A stretch of 64,000 nt of DNA. It comes from Bacillota bacterium (GTDB lineage: Bacteria > Bacillota > Clostridia > DSM-8532). Shown piece after piece: positions 7,654 to 15,812 of this stretch (the stretch's first letter is position 1; the number at the start of each line of letters is the position of its first letter). The stretch lies in the NCBI GenBank assembly GCA_022702935.2, contig JAKIML020000077.1, positions 1 to 64,000 of the forward strand, written 5' to 3'. Position numbers and translations under genes: made by a program. The notes below the pieces were generated by a model. The model was not told the origin of the DNA, ran no database searches, and worked only from the letters and a program-made list of their open reading frames with translations.

Positions 7654-8362
7654 GGTTGATCATTTCCAGAGCGGCCTTTGCAGCCATCTGCTCAGCATCC
7701 TTCTTGGATTTTCCCGTACCGGTACCAATGGCCTTTCCATTGGCGTAAACACCAATTTTAAAGGTTTTGGAGTGATCGGGGCCGGTGGCCTCCATGAGCT
7801 TGTATTGAATCTGTACATCCCCTGACTTCTGGAGCTCTTCCTGCAGGGCTGTCTTATAGTCCATGAACAGCATGCCGTTGACGGCCTTATGATAAATATC
7901 GCCCAAAAGATTGACAATAAAGCCCTCAGCTTCATCAATACCGCCATCCAGGTAGATACTGCCGATGATGGCTTCCAGGGCATCGGACAAAATAGAGGGA
8001 CGGGTCCGCCCGCCATTGGCCTCTTCTCCGCGGCCTAAAAATATCAAATCGCCCAGACCCATCTCCTGTGCACAGGCATACAGGGAGGATTCACAGACAA
8101 TCAGGGACCGCATCTTGCTCATTTCGCCCTCGCTGAAATTGGCCTTGTTATTGTAAAGCATAAGGCTCATGACAAAATCCAGAATGGCATCTCCAAGAAA
8201 CTCCAGCCTTTCGTTATTCCTGGCGGCGAAGTTCTGATGCTCATTGGAATAGGAGCTGTGAATCAAGGCATTTATAGCATATTGCTTATTTCTGTATCGG
8301 TAGCCGATTCGCTCTTCCAGGACAGCGACCGTACTTAAAAGCTGGTCAGGTATCTTACTCAA
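7643..8362 (-). CDS. rnc: Ribonuclease III
   Basis: A 239-residue double-strand-specific endoribonuclease used for rRNA and mRNA processing. The catalytic signature is NNERLEFLGDAILDFV (residues near 50); a C-terminal double-stranded RNA-binding domain ends GTGKSKKDAEQMAAKAALEMI. It starts with TTG preceded by AGGAGG six bases away. In most relatives rnc follows fabF or acpP on the same strand. Here a plus-strand PHP gene and an inserted element separate them. Confidence 0.96.
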   Translation of the reverse strand: MSKIPDQLLSTVAVLEERIGYRYRNKQYAINALIHSSYSNEHQNFAARNNERLEFLGDAILDFVMSLMLYNNKANFSEGEMSKMRSLIVCESSLYACAQEMGLGDLIFLGRGEEANGGRTRPSILSDALEAIIGSIYLDGGIDEAEGFIVNLLGDIYHKAVNGMLFMDYKTALQEELQKSGDVQIQYKLMEATGPDHSKTFKIGVYANGKAIGTGTGKSKKDAEQMAAKAALEMINHAQ

Positions 8363-8541
8363 GGTGACCCTCCTTTTTCCTTTCAGTACCCGTTTTCTAG
8401 TATTTTAACATAAGGGGTCAAGGGCTGTCATTGCCCATGTCTTTTGGCCCTCCTTTATGTTATACTTATGAAATAATCTGAGTATACCAAGCAAAGGGCA
8501 ATGAGCTCTCCTTAAGAAGTGTGCACAGATTCGGAGGATTC

Positions 8542-8565
8542 ATGCCACTAAAACTTATGCGTTAA
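8542..8565 (+). CDS. Possible seven-codon leader ORF (MPLKLMR)
   Basis: ATG CCA CTA AAA CTT ATG CGT TAA with GGAGG six bases upstream, ending 18 bases before the PHP gene start. It has a proper ribosome site, but ORFs this short arise often by chance. Confidence 0.25.
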   Translation: MPLKLMR

Positions 8566-8583
8566 GTTAAGGAGAATTGATAC

Positions 8584-9435
8584 ATGGAGAGAAATGCACT
8601 GGTTGATCTTCATATGCATTCCACCGCCTCGGACGGCACCTGGCGCTCTGAAAGGCTTGTGGAGAATGTTTTAAAGGCCGGCATCAAGCTGTTTGCCCTC
8701 ACCGACCATGACAGCACCGAAAATGTTCCCGCTGTGGCTTTACTGGCCGCACAAAACGGCCTGAGCTTTGTCCCCGGCGTTGAGGTTTCCACCTTGTATG
8801 AAAACAGGACCTATCACATTCTGGGGCTGGGCATTAAGCCCGGACATGAGGCTCTGGAGCCCATGCTGGCTAAAAACCGGCGGCTTATGGATGATAAGGA
8901 TGATGCGGGCATTCAGTATCTGGCCTCTATTTATCCGGAACGTGTTTCCTTTGAAGAATACCTTGCCTATGTGGACGATAAAGAAAGGGGCGGCTGGAAG
9001 AGTCTCAATTATCTCGTGGATAAGGGGTTGTGTACCAGCCATAAGGACTTTTTCAGCCTTTTTATCGACTGGAAGGAGGCCTTCAGTCAGGTGGAGTTCC
9101 CCGCTCCTCAACAAGCCATCGCCGCCATCAAGGCAGCCGGGGGTATCCCCATACTGGCCCATCCCGGCAGCCGTTCCTATGATCCGGATACTCAAAAGAT
9201 TCTGAAGGACTTTAATGACATGGGCGTCATGGGCTTTGAATGCTTCCACCCCGATAACAACGAAGAAGCCACCCGGCTTTGCCTGAGCTTTTGCTGGGAA
9301 CACGGCCTGCGTATAACCGGAGGTTCGGACTGCCATGGCGACTTTGTGCCCAGCCGGGGCCTTGGGCATCCCCTGGTCAGGCTCTCCGACCTTGACCTTG
9401 AGGGCATCACCATTCTGCCCCCGGGCGAAATATAG
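8584..9435 (+). CDS. PHP-domain phosphoesterase
   Basis: A 283-residue PHP-domain protein of the YciV/RNase AM type. Metal-binding motifs are DLHMHSTASDGT (residues 8-19), ALTDHDS, PGVEVST, LAHPGS and GGSDCHGD. Relatives hydrolyse 3',5'-nucleotide bisphosphates or trim short RNA 5' ends. The start has AAGGAG about eight bases upstream. It is a single plus-strand gene between rnc and the fatty acid cluster. Its downstream terminator was split by the inserted element. Confidence 0.88.
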   Translation: MERNALVDLHMHSTASDGTWRSERLVENVLKAGIKLFALTDHDSTENVPAVALLAAQNGLSFVPGVEVSTLYENRTYHILGLGIKPGHEALEPMLAKNRRLMDDKDDAGIQYLASIYPERVSFEEYLAYVDDKERGGWKSLNYLVDKGLCTSHKDFFSLFIDWKEAFSQVEFPAPQQAIAAIKAAGGIPILAHPGSRSYDPDTQKILKDFNDMGVMGFECFHPDNNEEATRLCLSFCWEHGLRITGGSDCHGDFVPSRGLGHPLVRLSDLDLEGITILPPGEI

Positions 9436-9476
9436 CCGAAGCCCACCTTATCTCCCTTTCGCTGAGCGGTCAAATT

Positions 9477-9513
9477 AAAAAGCAGCCCTTTTGAGGGTGC
9501 GTCTTAGGGATTT
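9477..9513. other. Left attachment site (attL) of the inserted element
   Basis: Chromosomal half: AAAAGCAGCC (9478-9487), then TTTTGAGGGT. Element half: CTTAGGGATTT (9503-9513). The proposed core is GC at 9499-9500. The mirror image of both halves is found at 12342-12377, which is the arrangement left by a large serine recombinase acting on dyad-symmetric attB and attP. Confidence 0.6.
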
Positions 9514-9558
9514 TCAATCCCGGAAAAATATCGGCATAGTTTGGTATGTATTTACCGG

Positions 9559-10452
9559 CTATGCCGATTTTTCATTCTTTGTGGTGGATGTAGAAACCGG
9601 TGGCTCAAACTCGCCAATGCAGTTCCATACGATTTTGATACGCTGTACCCGTCGGCCATCAATGCGCTCTGCCTTGTAAACAAAGATTTTTTCAACGAAT
9701 TCCCGTATAACCTCGGCTGTGAGTTCATTTATGTCCGTATACTTTCTTACCAGTGAGAGGAAGTGGTTAACATTGAGAGCGCTTTCTTTTTCCTCTGTCA
9801 TAATGGATTTCAGTTCCGTTACTCGCTTCTCAAGAGTCTGCTGCTCGGCTTCATAGTTTGCGGTCATCTTTGTAAAACGCTCATCGGATATCTTGCCCTC
9901 TATGTTATCTTCATAGAGCCTTTGAATAATCTCGTCCAGCTTGGCGATGCGGGCCTGTGCCTGTTCCAATTCGCGTCTGCTGTCACGCATACTTTTGTCA
10001 AGCTCTGACCTTGTTTTCTTAGTTACCATTTCCACGAATTCGTCCTCACAGTCTCTGGCAAAAGCCGTTACGCGGCGTATACCGTCAAGGAGCAGTTCCT
10101 CAACGACCGCATTGCGTATCTGGTGTGAACTGCATCCGCCTTTTATCTTGCGGTAGGTAGCGCATACAAAATACTCTTTTTCATGTTCCCAACCCCGCCC
10201 ACGCACCTGATACATTTTGTTTCCGCAATCCGCACAGAACATCATGCCGGAGAGAAGCGGCATTTCACCCATCGGTGTGAGCCTGCGTCTGCCATCCCTG
10301 ATTCTTTGTACTACTTCGAATACGGATTCCTCAATAATTGCTTCGTGGGTATTCTTGAAGATCATCCACTCCGACGGGTCATAAAGGTGTCTGAGCAACA
10401 CCTTCCTCGCAACCTTATACTCGTCTGCTCCTGCAGGAAGGATCTGTAAACG
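9559..10452 (-). pseudogene. Large serine recombinase, C-terminal remnant
   Basis: About 298 codons with no proper start: an in-frame stop lies just upstream of 10452 and no resolvase catalytic domain follows. What remains is the part after the catalytic domain: ENTHEAII-like FKNTHEAIIEESVFEVVQ, the zinc beta-ribbon GMMFCADCGNKMYQ with FVCATYRKIKGGCSSH, a long coiled coil (about residues 115-210) and the C-terminal FVEKIFVYKAERIDG. Intact relatives are about 500-550 residues, so roughly 200-250 residues, including the active-site Ser, are gone. A GTG at 10401 could start a fragment, but it would be inactive. It ends 46 bases from the element's left end, the expected place for an integrase. 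Confidence 0.82.
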
Positions 10453-10584
10453 CGCAACTCACTCCTATATGTACAAGAGTGAAATTATATGGCACCTCCA
10501 AACAATCACCAGATTAAGTCCGTGGATACCTATATTATTTATCGATTAAAGGTAAAAAAATATTTCCAATTATTTTTAGATTAA

Positions 10585-10633
10585 CTGTTTACACCATACA
10601 CAAGTTGTGATATGCTGTGTATAACGTAAACAG
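10585..10633. promoter_or_regulatory. 49-bp inverted repeat over the parA promoter (operator or parS candidate)
   Basis: Two 18-base arms: CTGTTTACACCATACACA (10585-10602) and TGTGTATAACGTAAACAG (10616-10633), matching as inverted copies at all but three central positions, with a 13-base spacer. A promoter is embedded: TTTACA (10588-10593), 17 bases, TATGCT (10611-10616). The right arm ends 14 bases before the HTH-ParA start codon, adjoining AGGAGG. The most likely reader is the HTH domain of that protein, giving autorepression, a partition site, or both. Confidence 0.7.
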
Positions 10634-10646
10634 TAGGAGGGGAATT

Positions 10647-11702
10647 ATGGATGATTTAGTCGGCATCGCCGAAATTGCAAAGATGTTTGATGTTAGTTCG
10701 GCTGCTGTTACAAATTGGAGAAGTCGATCAGAAGATTTCCCTAAACCCGTAGCGATACTGAAATCAGGTCCGGTATTTCAAGCTGAGCATGTAAAAAAAT
10801 GGTATAGGAGGAGAAACAAAATGGCGGCAACAGTAATTTCTTCAATTAATCTTAAGGGAGGTGTAGCCAAGACTACGACAACGGTTGGGCTTGCTCAGGC
10901 TCTCTCAGGGGTATTCAATAAGCGTGTACTGGTTATTGACTTAGATCCTCAGACTAATGCCACTACAATGCTTATCGGAGAGGAAAAGTGGTTTGCCCTT
11001 AACCAAGAAGGTTATACACTCGCTACATTGTTTGAGGACGCAATAGACGATAGTAGCAATTTTAATCTCTTAAAAACCCTACAAAAATCTGTGGGAAATG
11101 TCAACGAAGTTAAATCAGTCGATTTATTACCTTCAAGTTTAAATTTAATTGACTTACAGGATCGATTGATAACAATGCCTGCTGGAAAATATCAGACTCG
11201 TAACCCAGTTAATATTCTTCGTAGAGGTATAAAGGATATTGTTGACGATTATGACTATGTTTTGATCGACTGCCCACCAAATCTCGGATACATTACACTT
11301 AATGGTCTTCGCATTTCAGATGGCTACATCATTCCAACGATACCGGATGTCATGTCAACATATGGAATTCCCCAGATTGTTACTCGTGTAGCAGAATTCT
11401 CAGGAGAAATCGAAGATGAGATCATCCCTATAGGCATAGTTGCTACAAAAGTACGTGGGCAAGCTGCTATTCATACAAGAACCATGAATAAAATGCATAA
11501 CGATGCAGGCAAACCAATGGGAGGCTCGAAGTTGCTTTATCCTCTAGTCTTTGATGCATATTTTTCAGAGAGTGCCCAAATAGCAGAAGCAGCTGAATAT
11601 CAAGAATACAGCACGCTTAGACAGAAATGGGGATACCAAGGTCAATACAACTCTCTTGTTGAGTTTACGGAAGAATTTATGAGGTTAACCGAGGGGGTAT
11701 AA
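10647..11702 (+). CDS. ParA-family ATPase with N-terminal helix-turn-helix domain
   Basis: A 351-residue protein. Residues 1-55 are a MerR/AlpA-like HTH (DLVGIAEIAKMFDVSSAAVTNW, then FQAEHVKKWY). The rest is a Walker-type ParA ATPase: deviant P-loop KGGVAKTTTT near residue 70, VLVIDLDPQTNATT, YVLIDCPPNLGYITLNGL and PTIPDVMSTYGIPQI. ParA-type ATPases move plasmids or act as DNA-bound switches; the HTH-ParA fusion is typical of plasmid P1/P7-like and some integrative-element systems, in which the protein also represses its own gene. The ATG at 10647 follows AGGAGGGGAATT. It is separated by 3 bases from the small downstream gene, its likely partner. The codon use is AT-rich, unlike the flanking genes. 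Confidence 0.85.
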   Translation: MDDLVGIAEIAKMFDVSSAAVTNWRSRSEDFPKPVAILKSGPVFQAEHVKKWYRRRNKMAATVISSINLKGGVAKTTTTVGLAQALSGVFNKRVLVIDLDPQTNATTMLIGEEKWFALNQEGYTLATLFEDAIDDSSNFNLLKTLQKSVGNVNEVKSVDLLPSSLNLIDLQDRLITMPAGKYQTRNPVNILRRGIKDIVDDYDYVLIDCPPNLGYITLNGLRISDGYIIPTIPDVMSTYGIPQIVTRVAEFSGEIEDEIIPIGIVATKVRGQAAIHTRTMNKMHNDAGKPMGGSKLLYPLVFDAYFSESAQIAEAAEYQEYSTLRQKWGYQGQYNSLVEFTEEFMRLTEGV

Positions 11703-11705
11703 AAT

Positions 11706-12143
11706 ATGGATAGGAAGACAATTCTTGCGTTATGGAAAAAAGCAAGTGTTTGCATTGCAGATGAAATCACTAATAATGATGAGTTTGCAAACCGCTTAGG
11801 TTTAATATTTGAAGAAAACTTAGTTAAGGTGAAGTCCTCCAAAATGGAATCCGCCAATACTAAATCTAAAAAGGGTAATCGGCGCGAACCCGCTAAAATT
11901 AATCCGTTTATCTTACTTGAGCAAGGAGTCGAAGGATTAAAGACGGCACTTGAAGCTCTGAATATAGAAGAACTAAAAGATGTTATTGCAGAAAACGGCA
12001 TGGATACTGCAAAGTTAGCAATGAAGTGGAAAGATCGAAATAGACTCATAAATCACATCATTGATACTACTCAACGAAGATCCTCACGAGGAGAAGCCTT
12101 TTGGAATACAGGTAAAGAGAAACCTACTGAAGAAGATTTGTAA
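11706..12143 (+). CDS. Unknown protein, candidate partner of the HTH-ParA ATPase
   Basis: A 145-residue basic protein I do not recognise with certainty. The N-terminal half is MDRKTILALWKKASVCIADEI, then a Lys/Arg-rich linker (about residues 45-62). The C-terminal half (about 75-135) is helical: LKTALEALNIEELKDVIAEN, GMDTAKLAMKWKDRNRLINH, ending in RRSSRGEAFW. The helical segment resembles small DNA-binding SAP-like modules that I would expect in an adaptor. Its position directly after parA, where parB normally sits, suggests a centromere-binding or adaptor role, but it shows no ParB motifs. The function is not assigned. Confidence 0.6.
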   Translation: MDRKTILALWKKASVCIADEITNNDEFANRLGLIFEENLVKVKSSKMESANTKSKKGNRREPAKINPFILLEQGVEGLKTALEALNIEELKDVIAENGMDTAKLAMKWKDRNRLINHIIDTTQRRSSRGEAFWNTGKEKPTEEDL

Positions 12144-12249
12144 AGGACCAGTTGGTACACGGATTTTCTTTCAACCACTAAATAGCAGAAAATTTAATTG
12201 TAATATATGGAAATTAAGTATCTATCTAAAAAGTAATCAACATATAGAG

Positions 12250-12289
12250 AAAGACTGCACCGAAGGATAAAACCTTTAGTGCAGTCTTT
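12250..12289. terminator. Bidirectional terminator inside the element
   Basis: Perfect 11-bp outer stem AAAGACTGCAC / GTGCAGTCTTT with a small inner stem AAGG/CCTT. It ends the parA operon on the plus strand. On the minus strand it stops transcripts leaving fabF, replacing the terminator destroyed by the insertion. Confidence 0.82.
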
Positions 12290-12341
12290 ACATTAGAACC
12301 TCCGCTTGAAGAAAGTCGGTCAAAAATTTACTTGTTTTCGT

Positions 12342-12377
12342 AAATCCCTAAGGCCAACTCCCTTTCAGGCTGCTTTT
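12342..12377. other. Right attachment site (attR) of the inserted element
   Basis: Element half AAATCCCTAAG (12342-12352), proposed core GC (12353-12354), then the chromosomal half CAACTCCCTTTCA and GGCTGCTTTT (12368-12377). Both halves are inverted copies of those at attL. Confidence 0.6.
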
Positions 12378-12388
12378 CATTTTATGAG

Positions 12389-13627
12389 TTATTTCTCGTA
12401 TTTCTTGAACAGAAGGGCTCCGTTATGACCGCCAAAGCCGAGGGCATTGGAGAGGGCATAGCGGATATCCTTGCTCCTGCCCACATTGGGCACATAATCC
12501 AGATCGCACTCGGGATCGGGCTCCTTAAGGTTAATGGTGGGCGGCAGGAAGCCTTCCTTCACAGCCATAATGGTGGCAATGGCTTCGATACCACCGGCAG
12601 CCCCCAGAAGGTGTCCCGTCATGGATTTGGTGGAGCTTACGGCCACATTCTTGGCATGGTCGCCAAAGACCTTCTTAAAGCCCTTGGTTTCCAGAGGATC
12701 GTTCAAAGGTGTGCTGGTACCATGCGCATTGACATAGCCCACCTCTTCGGGAGCCACGCCTGCATCCTCTAAGGTCATTTGCAGGCATTTAACCCCCGCT
12801 TCCCCTTCGGGATCGGGAGCGGTAATATGATAAGCGTCGCAGGTGCAGCCATAGCCCACCAGCTCGGCCAGAATATTGGCACCGCGATTCACCGCATGCT
12901 CATATTCCTCAAGCACCAGGATACCAGCGCCTTCACCCATAACAAAACCGTCACGGTTCTTATCAAAGGGGCGGCAGGCGGTTGCAGGATCCTCATTCTC
13001 CGACATGGCCTTCATGGCGCAGAAGCCGGCAAAGGACAGAGGTGTGAGGGATGCTTCAGAACCACCGGTAATCATCACATCGGCATAGCCGTTCTGAATC
13101 ACGCGGAAGGCATCGCCAATGGCGTGATTGGATGTGGCACAGGCGGTGACCACACAGGCATTATAGCCCTTGATGCCGTACTTAATAGCCACCTGACCGG
13201 AGGCCATATTCACAATCATCATGGGCACGAAGAACGGACTGACTCTCTTGGGACCCTTTTCAAACATGGTTCTGCAGTTGTCTTCAAGGGTTTCCATGCC
13301 CCCTATGCCCGAACCGATGAGAACACCGGCGCGATAGGGATCCATGGCGGTAAAGTCAATACCGGACATCTCAACTGCCTGCTGGGATGCAACCAGGGCA
13401 TATTGAGTAAAGAGATCCATTCTCTTGGCTTCTTTTCTGTCAATGTACTGGGTAGGATCAAAATCATCTATCTGTGCGCCAACCTTGGTGGAAAAATTGG
13501 AAGTATCAAAACGGGTCACGGTCTTAATACCGCTTTTCCCTTCCTTCAATGCATTCCAGAAGGTCTCTACATTTAAACCAAGCGCATGCACGACGCCTAA
13601 ACCCGTAACGACGACTCTTTTCTTCAT
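12389..13627 (-). CDS. fabF: 3-oxoacyl-ACP synthase II
   Basis: A 412-residue condensing enzyme that elongates acyl-ACP with malonyl-ACP. It starts [17 protein letters not shown]; the active-site Cys is in [15 protein letters not shown] (near residue 165), with the catalytic His pair in [14 protein letters not shown] and [12 protein letters not shown]. The ATG at 13627 has GGAGG six bases upstream. It is the last gene of the fatty acid cluster. A terminator lies between it and acpP, so its expression may be set separately. Confidence 0.96.
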   Translation of the reverse strand: MKKRVVVTGLGVVHALGLNVETFWNALKEGKSGIKTVTRFDTSNFSTKVGAQIDDFDPTQYIDRKEAKRMDLFTQYALVASQQAVEMSGIDFTAMDPYRAGVLIGSGIGGMETLEDNCRTMFEKGPKRVSPFFVPMMIVNMASGQVAIKYGIKGYNACVVTACATSNHAIGDAFRVIQNGYADVMITGGSEASLTPLSFAGFCAMKAMSENEDPATACRPFDKNRDGFVMGEGAGILVLEEYEHAVNRGANILAELVGYGCTCDAYHITAPDPEGEAGVKCLQMTLEDAGVAPEEVGYVNAHGTSTPLNDPLETKGFKKVFGDHAKNVAVSSTKSMTGHLLGAAGGIEAIATIMAVKEGFLPPTINLKEPDPECDLDYVPNVGRSKDIRYALSNALGFGGHNGALLFKKYEK

Positions 13628-13680
13628 TGTTGACCTCCTTGACAAATAAGTTCATTTGGAATACGCCATGATGAATAAAA

Positions 13681-13711
13681 AAAGCCCCAACGTTTATTTG
13701 CTGGGACTTTT
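13681..13711 (-). terminator. Intercistronic terminator between acpP and fabF
   Basis: On the minus strand, AAAAGTCCCA, a 12-base loop, TGGGGCTTT and then a long T run. It lies after acpP and before fabF in the same operon, so it would stop part of the transcripts and raise ACP mRNA relative to fabF. Confidence 0.78.
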
Positions 13712-13729
13712 CTTATTCACTTGATTCAT

Positions 13730-13957
13730 TTATTGGTGTGCCTTAATGTACTCTACTGCATCACCAACGGTCGTAATCTTTTCAGCTTCCTTGTCTGGTA
13801 TTTCCAAATCAAACTCTTCTTCGAGAGCCATAATGAGCTCAACGATATCGAGGGAATCGGCACCGAGGTCATCGATGAATGAAGCTTCCAAAGTGATCTC
13901 GCTTTCATCAACTCCCAACTGTTCTACGATGATATCCTTAACCTTCTCAAATACCAC
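13730..13957 (-). CDS. acpP: Acyl carrier protein
   Basis: A 75-residue acidic carrier protein. The phosphopantetheine attachment site is the Ser of [15 protein letters not shown] near residue 36. I chose the GTG at 13957 (protein [17 protein letters not shown]), six bases after GGGGGTG; upstream codons in frame are not ACP-like. It sits between fabG and fabF in the standard order. Confidence 0.95.
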   Translation of the reverse strand: MVFEKVKDIIVEQLGVDESEITLEASFIDDLGADSLDIVELIMALEEEFDLEIPDKEAEKITTVGDAVEYIKAHQ

Positions 13958-14027
13958 ACCATTCACCCCCTTCCAGACAGGAATTGCAATATATTTATCC
14001 ATATTATTGCATCCATTAGAAATAATA

Positions 14028-14765
14028 TTACATATACAGCCCACCGTCAATATTTATTACCTGTCCGGTAATATATTGCGCACTGTCGGAAGCAAGGAAT
14101 ACAGCCAACTCAGCGACCTCTTCAGGTGTCCCATACCTGCCGAGGGGTATGCTTTTGAGATAGAGTTCCTTCACGCCTTCAGGCAGTGAGTCTGTCATTT
14201 GGGTTTCAATAAATCCGGGTGCAATTGCATTACAGGTAATGCCACGGCCCCCATATTCCTTGGCGATGGATTTGGTAAATCCAATAAGCCCGGCCTTTGA
14301 AGCCGCGTAGTTTGCCTGTCCTACATTTCCCATTAAGCCAACAACTGATGTCATATTAATGATTCTGCCGCTCCTCTTTTTCATCATAATTTTTAAAGCG
14401 GCCTTTGTACAGAGGAAAGTTCCTTTCAGATTGGTCTCGATGACCTTGTCCCAATCCGCTTCCTCCATACGAACCAAGGGTTTGTCGCATACAACACCGG
14501 CATTGTTAATTAAAACGTCTACGGTGCCAAAGGCCTCGATAGTCTTGTCAATCAGGCCCTGAGCTGCTTCAGGGGAACGCAAATCGCCTACAAAGCCGGC
14601 AACCTTGTATCCCAATCCCTTGAGCTCATCAACCACCGCATGGACACTTTCACCGGTACCCGATACCATCACATTGGCACCCCGGGCAGCAAAGGCCTTG
14701 GCCATGGCATAGCCCAGCCCCCTGGCAGAGCCTGTTACGATAACGGTCTTTCCTTCAAAGTTCAT
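14028..14765 (-). CDS. fabG: 3-oxoacyl-ACP reductase
   Basis: A 245-residue NADPH-dependent short-chain dehydrogenase. Cofactor motif [15 protein letters not shown] at residues 11-25, NNAGV near 87, catalytic Ser in [13 protein letters not shown] and YAASKAG (Tyr and Lys), ending [14 protein letters not shown]. The ATG at 14765 follows AAGGGG. It performs the first reduction in each elongation round. Confidence 0.95.
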   Translation of the reverse strand: MNFEGKTVIVTGSARGLGYAMAKAFAARGANVMVSGTGESVHAVVDELKGLGYKVAGFVGDLRSPEAAQGLIDKTIEAFGTVDVLINNAGVVCDKPLVRMEEADWDKVIETNLKGTFLCTKAALKIMMKKRSGRIINMTSVVGLMGNVGQANYAASKAGLIGFTKSIAKEYGGRGITCNAIAPGFIETQMTDSLPEGVKELYLKSIPLGRYGTPEEVAELAVFLASDSAQYITGQVINIDGGLYM

Positions 14766-14811
14766 GTCTATCCCCTTTCTCAGTGAGGACAGTGTCATAG
14801 ACACTGCCTTA

Positions 14812-15750
14812 TTAATTACCCTTCAGGGATTCCAAAGTCTGAGCCAGGGAGGCATTATCCTCCACATTTAATACCTTGGCAGTCTTGTCAATCTTCTTGA
14901 CAAATCCGCTCAAGACTTTACCTGGGCCAATCTCCACAAAGGTGTCCACACCGTTTTGAATCAGGGTGGCAACACAGTCCTCCCAGAGCACCGATGAGCT
15001 TACCTGCTTGACGAGAAGATCCTTGATATCCTTTTCTGACGCCACCAGCTTGCCGGTCACATTGGTGGCTACCGGAACTTGCATGGGGTTCACCGTGATG
15101 GATTCAAGCTCTTTTTGAAGCTTTTCGCCAGCGGGCTTAAGCAAGCTGCAATGGAAGGGTGCACTCACATTGAGCAGAACAGCGCGCTTTGCGCCTTTTT
15201 CGGCGGCCAGCTTAATGGCTTCATTGACGGCCGCGGTATGTCCGGCAATAGAGATTTGTCCGGGGCAGTTGAAGTTTGCAGGTTCCACAACCCCTGCACT
15301 GGATGCCTGGCGGCAGATTTCTTCCACATCCTCACGGGATAGGCCAAGAATGGCGGCCATGGTTCCCTCACCAAGGGGAACAGCCTCCTGCATAAACTTT
15401 CCTCTTTTTCTTACCAGCCTCACGGCATCGGCAAAGGCGATGGAGCCGGAAATAACATGGGCCGCATACTCACCCAGGCTTAAACCTGCCGTAAAGTCGG
15501 GTTTAATGCTCGCATCCAGCAAGGGCTGGGCGCAGGCCACACTGGCAGTCACAATGGCCGGCTGCGTGTTTTCTGTAATCTTAAGGGTCTCTTCATCGCC
15601 TTCGAATATCATCTTCCTGACATCAAAGCCCAGGGCTTCCGAGGCTTCATCCATAATCCGTGCGGCAGATTCGGAGCTTTCAGTGATTTCTCTGGCCATG
15701 CCCACATACTGTGCGCCCTGTCCAGGAAAAATAAAAGCTATTTTTCCCAT
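14812..15750 (-). CDS. fabD: Malonyl-CoA:ACP transacylase
   Basis: A 312-residue acyltransferase. Motifs: FIFPGQGAQYVGM at the N-terminus, GLSLGEYAAHV with the nucleophile Ser near residue 92, and NVSAPFHCSLL with the catalytic His. It loads malonyl units onto ACP. In many Clostridia fabK, the enoyl reductase gene, lies between fabH and fabD; here those genes are directly adjacent. Confidence 0.95.
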   Translation of the reverse strand: MGKIAFIFPGQGAQYVGMAREITESSESAARIMDEASEALGFDVRKMIFEGDEETLKITENTQPAIVTASVACAQPLLDASIKPDFTAGLSLGEYAAHVISGSIAFADAVRLVRKRGKFMQEAVPLGEGTMAAILGLSREDVEEICRQASSAGVVEPANFNCPGQISIAGHTAAVNEAIKLAAEKGAKRAVLLNVSAPFHCSLLKPAGEKLQKELESITVNPMQVPVATNVTGKLVASEKDIKDLLVKQVSSSVLWEDCVATLIQNGVDTFVEIGPGKVLSGFVKKIDKTAKVLNVEDNASLAQTLESLKGN

Positions 15751-15812
15751 GATTTACCTCCCAAGAATGAAATAAGTCTCCAATATGTCATTGCAATCAG
15801 ACAAAACCTTTA

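Larger units (their letters stand above)
9501..12354. mobile_element. 2.85-kb integrated element with recombinase remnant and ParA module
   Basis: An AT-rich segment between the PHP gene and fabF, bounded by attL and attR. It carries a serine recombinase remnant next to its left end, an HTH-ParA gene, a small partner gene and its own terminator. Joining its ends gives attP with perfect 11-bp arms (AAATCCCTAAG and CTTAGGGATTT) around GCGT. Joining the flanks restores attB with perfect 10-bp arms (AAAAGCAGCC and GGCTGCTTTT), a terminator-like hairpin between two convergent genes. The truncated recombinase suggests the element cannot now excise by itself. Confidence 0.65.

Noticed and set aside
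9559-10401. Intact small recombinase
   Set aside because: The resolvase catalytic domain is absent and an in-frame stop lies just upstream.
12779-13576. 265-codon ORF on the plus strand
   Set aside because: It lies wholly opposite fabF, which has all catalytic residues. His/Gly-rich composition is typical of a shadow frame.
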